NCBI GenBank assembly: GCA_964549445.1
Contig: CAZJVS010000004.1
Location: forward strand, 62,001-126,000
Direction of reading: 5' to 3'
Source of the DNA: SpSt-539 sp964549445
GTDB lineage: Bacteria > Planctomycetota > Phycisphaerae > UBA1845 > UTPLA1
DNA length: 64,000 bases
In this document: positions 59,881 through 64,000 of the stretch, piece by piece
Layout of the letters: each line of letters starts with the position of its first letter
Numbering within the stretch: position 1 is the stretch's first letter
Notes under the pieces: model-generated
What the model saw: the letters and a program-made list of their open reading frames with translations, nothing else
What the model was told of the DNA's origin: nothing
The model's database searches: none
Position numbers and translations under genes: made by a program

Positions 59881-60998
59881 TGTCCCGCCCCTGGCTTGTC
59901 CTCGCCGGCGGAGGCACCGGCGGCCATCTTTACCCCGGTCTAGCCGTCGCCGAAGCCGTTCAGCAACTCGTACCATTCGTCGAGATCGCCGTCTTTGGCA
60001 CCATGCGTCCGATCGACCGCGAAGTCGTCGCCCCGCGCGGCTACGAGCTGGTCCCCCAATCCGTCCGCCCATTCCCCGCCAAGCCCTGGCATTGGCCCGG
60101 CTTCCTGCTCGCGTGGCGTGCCTCGGTTGCCGCGGCGAAGGCCCGCTTTCGCGCCCGCCCGCCCGCCGTCGTCCTCGGCCTCGGCGGTTACGCCGCAGCC
60201 CCGCCGGTCGTCGCCGCCGCCGCGCTCCACGTCCCCACCGCGCTCTTCAACCCCGACGCCGTCCCCGGCCGCGCCAACCGCCGCCTCGCTCGCCACGTCC
60301 GCGAAATCTTCGTCCAGTGGGAAGACACCGCCCGCGAGTTCGCTGGCTTTGCTGCAACCATTGCCGTCACCGGCTGCCCCGTCAGACCCGCCGTCACCGC
60401 CGCCACCGCCGAGCAGGGCAGGGCGGCCTTCAAGCTCGACCCCGCCAAACGCACGCTCCTCGTCACCGGTGCCTCGCAGGGTGCCCGCTCAATCAACCTC
60501 GCCTGCCTCGAACTACGCGACTTCTGGAACCAATCCCCCGGCTGGCAGTTGATCCACGTCACCGGCAAGGCCGATCTCGAAGCCGTCCGAAATGGCTACA
60601 ACGCCGCGGGAATCGACGCCCGCGTCATGGCTTACACGGAGGCCATGCCCGAAGCCCTCGCTGCCTCGGATTTGGCGATCTCTCGGGCGGGGGCCTCCAC
60701 ACTCGCCGAGCTTACCGCACGCGGCGTCGCGTCCGTCCTCATCCCGTATCCATACGATCGCAAGCAGCACCAGCGCGACAACGCCGCTGTCCTCGAGCGC
60801 GCCGGTGCCGCCATTGTCATGGACGACCGCAAAGACCCCTCCGGCAACGCTTCCGCATTGCGCGAATTGCTCGGACCGCTCATGTCCACCGACGACCGCC
60901 GCAGCCGGATGAGCGCCGCAGCGCGAGGTCTCGGCCGCGCCGACGCCGCCCAACGCATCGCCCAACGCCTCCTTTCGATGGGCGGAATTCCGCACTGA
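59880..60998 (+). CDS. murG: UDP-GlcNAc:lipid I GlcNAc transferase MurG
   Basis: A 372-residue peripheral membrane GT-B enzyme that makes lipid II from lipid I. Glycine loops: LVLAGGGTGGHLYPGLAVAEA at the N-terminus and GLGGYAAAPPVVAA; the donor-site TGASQGARSINLACL and SRAGASTLAELTARGVASVLIPYP motifs fit MurG, with the DNA-like KQHQRDNA end of that segment. Start overlaps the ftsW stop (TGATG). A 268-base gap to murC follows; it holds no gene. Confidence 0.95.
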   Translation: MSRPWLVLAGGGTGGHLYPGLAVAEAVQQLVPFVEIAVFGTMRPIDREVVAPRGYELVPQSVRPFPAKPWHWPGFLLAWRASVAAAKARFRARPPAVVLGLGGYAAAPPVVAAAALHVPTALFNPDAVPGRANRRLARHVREIFVQWEDTAREFAGFAATIAVTGCPVRPAVTAATAEQGRAAFKLDPAKRTLLVTGASQGARSINLACLELRDFWNQSPGWQLIHVTGKADLEAVRNGYNAAGIDARVMAYTEAMPEALAASDLAISRAGASTLAELTARGVASVLIPYPYDRKQHQRDNAAVLERAGAAIVMDDRKDPSGNASALRELLGPLMSTDDRRSRMSAAARGLGRADAAQRIAQRLLSMGGIPH

Positions 60999-61163
60999 AT
61001 TATCCGGACGGCAGGGTCCGGCGACTCATCGCGCCGCCGGCTCCGCGCCCTCAAGATTTCTCCGATGTCGGCCCGATACAGTTCGAAGCGGCCCAGATCG
61101 CTCCCGGCGCTCCGGGAACGCTTCCCATCGCTGCCGACCGGCCTTGCACGCAGCCCCTTGCGC

Positions 61164-61191
61164 TTGCGTCGCCTGCCGTTGCCGCTAGCAT
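61164..61191 (+). promoter_or_regulatory. Candidate internal promoter before murC
   Basis: TTGCGT, 16-base spacer, TAGCAT in the only sizeable gap of the murG-murB stretch. Weak match, reported because the gap breaks the otherwise tight operon. Confidence 0.25.
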
Positions 61192-61266
61192 CCGGGGGCG
61201 AAGTCATCCTTCCATCGGGAGAGGAGAGACCCGTCTTGTCGGCCGCGACACGGAGGTTCGCGCGTC

Positions 61267-62760
61267 ATGTATGAGACAAACGCGGTGACGTCTTCTTCTC
61301 GGCTGACCGAAACGACCTCACCCATTCTGCTCGACGATTCAACGACCACGCTGCGCGGCCTCGGCGGCTCGCACTGGTCCTCACCCTATGCCGGCAAGCG
61401 AATCCACCTGATCGGCGTCGGCGGCTGCGGCATGCGCGGCCTCGCCGGCGTCCTCATCCAGTGCGGCGCGCGGGTCAGCGGCTCCGACCGCAGCGCCAGC
61501 CGCGAAACGACTGAGCTCACCACGCGCGGGGCGACGATCATCGTCGGCCAGGCCCCTCAGAACATCCCCGACCCCTGCGACATCGTCGTCTACTCCGCCG
61601 CTATCAAAGACGAAAACCCCGAACTCGCCGAGGCCCGCCGCCGCGGCCTGACCGTCCGCCGCTACGCCGAAATGCTCGGCGACGTCATGGCCCTCCGTAC
61701 CGGCATCGCCATCGCCGGCACTCACGGTAAGAGCACGACCACGGCCATGGTGGCCTACATCCTCCAGCAGGCCCGCCTCGATCCGACCTTCGTAGTCGGC
61801 GCCGGCGTCCGCCAACTCCACGGAAGCTGCGGCGTCGGCGGCGGCCAGCACTTCGTCGTCGAGGCCTGCGAGTTCGAGTGCTCCTTCCTCAACTACCGCC
61901 CGCAGTTCGCCGCCATTCTCAACATCGAGGAAGACCACCTCGACTACTTCGCCAACCTCTCGGCAATCATCGAGGCCTTCAAGGCCTTTGCCGGCCGCGT
62001 CCCGAGCGACGGCTGCCTCATCGCCAACGGCTCCGACCGCGCCGTCTCCGCCGCCATCGATGGCCTCCGTTGCCAGGTCGAAACCTTCGGCTTCGATCGC
62101 GAATCGACTTGGTCCGCCGCCAACGTCAGCGCCACGCGCGGCTGCTACCGCTTCACCGTACTCAAGTCCGGCCGCGAGTTCGCCCGCATCGATCTCGAAA
62201 ACCTTTCCGGCCGCCATCAGGTCGGCAACGCGCTGGTCGCGACTGCCCTCGCGACCCGCGCCGGCGTTCCACCCGAGGCGATTGCCTCCGCCCTCCGCGA
62301 GTTCAGCGGTGCCGAGCGCCGTCTGACACACTGCGGTGCCGTCCGCGGCATCGACGTCTACGACGACTACGGCCACCACCCGACCGAAATCCAGGTCACC
62401 TTGCGCGCCGTCCGCGAGCGCCACCCCGGCCGCCGGCTTTGGGTCATCTTCCAGCCGCACCAGCACTCGCGTACCCGCTTCCTGCTCAACGACTTCGCCC
62501 GCAGCTTCGGCGCAGCCGACCATCTGATCGTCCCCGACATCTACTTCGTCCGCGACAGCGCCGCCGAGCGCGACGCCATCTGCAGCTCCGACCTGGTCGA
62601 GCGCGTTCGCGCCAACGGCGGCGACGCCATCTATCTCCCCGACTTCGAATCGATCGTCGCCCACGTCCGGCAGGGTGTCCGCAGCGGCGATCTCATCGTC
62701 ACCATGGGTGCCGGCGACATCTGGAAAGTTTCCGATGAGCTTGTTGACCGACTTGCCTGA
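61267..62760 (+). CDS. murC: UDP-MurNAc:L-alanine ligase MurC
   Basis: A 497-residue Mur ligase that adds L-Ala to UDP-MurNAc, the first peptide step. Motifs: HLIGVGGCGMRGLAGVLI, VVYSAAIKDENPELAEA, ATP loop IAGTHGKSTTTAMVAY, VEACEFECSFLNY with the Mur Glu, and YDDYGHHPTEIQVTLRAV plus FQPHQHSRTRFLL, which are MurC-specific. The first 35 residues are a non-conserved extension. A GGAGG lies upstream at a long spacing. Its last 26 bases overlap murB. Confidence 0.96.
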   Translation: MYETNAVTSSSRLTETTSPILLDDSTTTLRGLGGSHWSSPYAGKRIHLIGVGGCGMRGLAGVLIQCGARVSGSDRSASRETTELTTRGATIIVGQAPQNIPDPCDIVVYSAAIKDENPELAEARRRGLTVRRYAEMLGDVMALRTGIAIAGTHGKSTTTAMVAYILQQARLDPTFVVGAGVRQLHGSCGVGGGQHFVVEACEFECSFLNYRPQFAAILNIEEDHLDYFANLSAIIEAFKAFAGRVPSDGCLIANGSDRAVSAAIDGLRCQVETFGFDRESTWSAANVSATRGCYRFTVLKSGREFARIDLENLSGRHQVGNALVATALATRAGVPPEAIASALREFSGAERRLTHCGAVRGIDVYDDYGHHPTEIQVTLRAVRERHPGRRLWVIFQPHQHSRTRFLLNDFARSFGAADHLIVPDIYFVRDSAAERDAICSSDLVERVRANGGDAIYLPDFESIVAHVRQGVRSGDLIVTMGAGDIWKVSDELVDRLA

Positions 62761-63619
62761 AATCGCAACGCCGAACGCCGCCCTCGCGCCGCTCACGTGG
62801 TTCCGGCTCGGCGGTCCGGCCGAATGGCTTGTCGAACCGAAAAACGAAGAAGTCCTCGCCGTCGTCCTCCATCGCTGCCGCGAGACCGGCACGCCCGTGC
62901 GCGTCCTCGGCCTCGGCGCAAACCTCCTCATTCGTGACGAAGGCGTCCGCGGTGTCGTCATCCGCCTCAACCATTCTCACTTTCAACGAATCAGCACGAA
63001 CTGCACTGCCATCGAGACCGGCGGCGGCGCACACCTGACCAAGCTCGTACGCGGCTCCGTAAACTCCGGCCTCGCCGGCCTCGAAGTCCTCGCCGGCATC
63101 CCCGGCACCGTCGGCGGCGGAATCCGCATGAACTGCGGCGGTCGCTTCGGTGACCTGGCAGCCAGTCTCGATCGTGCCACCGTCGTGACCTCCGCCGGCC
63201 TCATCGTCGAGCGAACCCGCGACGACCTCCGCTTCAGTTACCGCCACTCCGACCTCGGCGACGACCTCGTCGTCTCGGCCAGGTTCAAGCTCACGCCGAC
63301 CGACCCCAAGGCCCTGCAGGAGCGCTTCCGCGAAATCTGGCTCTACAAAAGTCAGGTCCAGCCCCCGCTCGAAGACTGCAGCGCCGGCTGCATCTTCAAG
63401 AATCCCGGCGACGGCGTCTCCGCCGGCAAGCTGATCGACGATCTCGGAATGAAGGGACATCGCATCGGTGGGGCGGAGGTCTCCACCATCCACGCCAATT
63501 TCATTGTCACCCGCCCCGGCGCGAAGGCGGCCGACGTGCTCCGACTCATCGAAGAAATCGAACAAACCGTCGAGCGCCGCGCCGGCGTTCGCCTGCAGCG
63601 CGAAGTTCAGATTTGGTAG
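62735..63619 (+). CDS. murB: UDP-N-acetylenolpyruvoylglucosamine reductase MurB
   Basis: A 294-residue FAD enzyme that reduces UDP-GlcNAc-enolpyruvate to UDP-MurNAc. FAD-binding features: TWFRLGGPAEWLVEP, VLGLGANLLIRDEGVRGVV, GIPGTVGGGIRMNCGG; active site FSYRHSDLGD and SAGCIFKNPG, then GGAEVSTIHANFIVT. Size and the absence of the E. coli insertion place it in type II. The proton-donor Ser of GSxFKNP is Cys (residue 219), a substitution worth noting. It begins inside murC. Confidence 0.95.
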   Translation: MSLLTDLPEIATPNAALAPLTWFRLGGPAEWLVEPKNEEVLAVVLHRCRETGTPVRVLGLGANLLIRDEGVRGVVIRLNHSHFQRISTNCTAIETGGGAHLTKLVRGSVNSGLAGLEVLAGIPGTVGGGIRMNCGGRFGDLAASLDRATVVTSAGLIVERTRDDLRFSYRHSDLGDDLVVSARFKLTPTDPKALQERFREIWLYKSQVQPPLEDCSAGCIFKNPGDGVSAGKLIDDLGMKGHRIGGAEVSTIHANFIVTRPGAKAADVLRLIEEIEQTVERRAGVRLQREVQIW

Positions 63620-63648
63620 ACAGCCCACCGCACATGGAGGTGACGGAA

Positions 63649-64000
63649 ATGGCAACCACAAAACGCATCGAAGGATCGGCCCGAAACGTCAAATCATCCG
63701 CGAAGACGGCGCTCGCCGTAACGGTCCTCTCCGGCGGCCCCAGCGGCGAACGAGAAATCAGTCTCGAAAGCGGCCAGTGCGTTGCCGACGCGCTGAAAAA
63801 CGCCGGCCACCAGGTCTACGTCGAAGACATCAACCCCGACAATCTCGGCGCCCTCGCCCGCCAGGTCGACGTCGTCTTCGTCGCACTGCACGGCGCATTC
63901 GGCGAGGACGGCGCCGTCCAGACCATCCTCGAACGCCGCGGCTTCCACTACACCGGCTCCCAGCCCGAGGCCTGCGCCCTCGCGATGAACAAGTCCGCCG
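63649..64000 (+). CDS. ddl: D-alanine--D-alanine ligase (5' part; cut by window end)
   Basis: The first 117 codons of an ATP-grasp ligase that makes D-Ala-D-Ala for MurF. The Ddl N-terminal motifs are clear: VLSGGPSGEREISLESGQCV, VFVALHGAFGEDGAVQTILE and HYTGSQPEACALAMNK. A 20-residue basic leader precedes the domain. ATG 63649 has GGAGG 8 bases upstream; in-frame ATG 63634 would lack it. It follows murB by 29 bases, the last member of the wall cluster seen here. Confidence 0.93.
   Translation, partial: MATTKRIEGSARNVKSSAKTALAVTVLSGGPSGEREISLESGQCVADALKNAGHQVYVEDINPDNLGALARQVDVVFVALHGAFGEDGAVQTILERRGFHYTGSQPEACALAMNKSA

Overview
The window is high-GC bacterial DNA, and its gene content points to a planctomycete, probably a Phycisphaerae-like lineage. 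The evidence is a set of very large secreted proteins with dockerin-type calcium repeats, a Cys-rich GACC motif common in planctomycete exported proteins, PEP-CTERM sorting tails, HEAT-repeat and FHA/coiled-coil giants, and several periplasmic proteins of unknown function. The taxonomic placement is an inference from protein style; no rRNA gene is present. I saw no tRNA, CRISPR array, insertion sequence or prophage.

Left part (1-19.5 kb): mostly minus-strand exported proteins (a partial secreted protein, a 1576-residue adhesin-like repeat protein, a small lipoprotein), a ferredoxin/dUTPase-like pair, a membrane glycosyltransferase, two periplasmic proteins of unknown role (one with HEAT repeats), a TVP38/DedA-like membrane protein, a DUF362 protein, an exported isoaspartyl methyltransferase, a MerR-like regulator, and two tandem PEP-CTERM paralogues. 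A non-coding, partly degenerate stretch follows.

Middle part (19.5-48.9 kb): PRPP synthetase; the dTDP-sugar pair rfbA-rfbB; HD-GYP protein; aldehyde dehydrogenase; His-rich P1B metal ATPase; matrixin-like secreted protease with dockerin tail and a clear terminator; UDP-sugar dehydrogenase; an SPFH membrane protein with a ribbon-helix-helix partner and a palindromic site in front; a receiver-like protein without the phospho-acceptor Asp; aminotransferase, thioredoxin-fold protein without cysteines, ndk, cupin and hemerythrin-like genes; a LolA-like protein; an hsp20-lon heat-shock unit; then an aldo/keto-reductase pseudoenzyme followed by a 2105-residue FHA/coiled-coil membrane protein and a GT4 glycosyltransferase.

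Right part (49-64 kb): a nearly complete division and cell-wall (dcw) cluster in canonical order: mraZ, rsmH, a LysM protein, ftsL-like, ftsI, murE, murF, mraY, ftsW, murG, murC, murB, ddl (cut by the window edge). Most genes overlap or nearly touch, so they are probably one transcription unit encoding the cytoplasmic and lipid-linked steps of peptidoglycan synthesis plus the septal transpeptidase/SEDS pair. The cluster is notable because many planctomycetes have dispersed or lost these genes. Between mraZ and rsmH lies a 526-bp non-coding segment with a series of strong hairpins ending in a textbook intrinsic terminator: a candidate structured RNA or attenuator controlling the wall operon.
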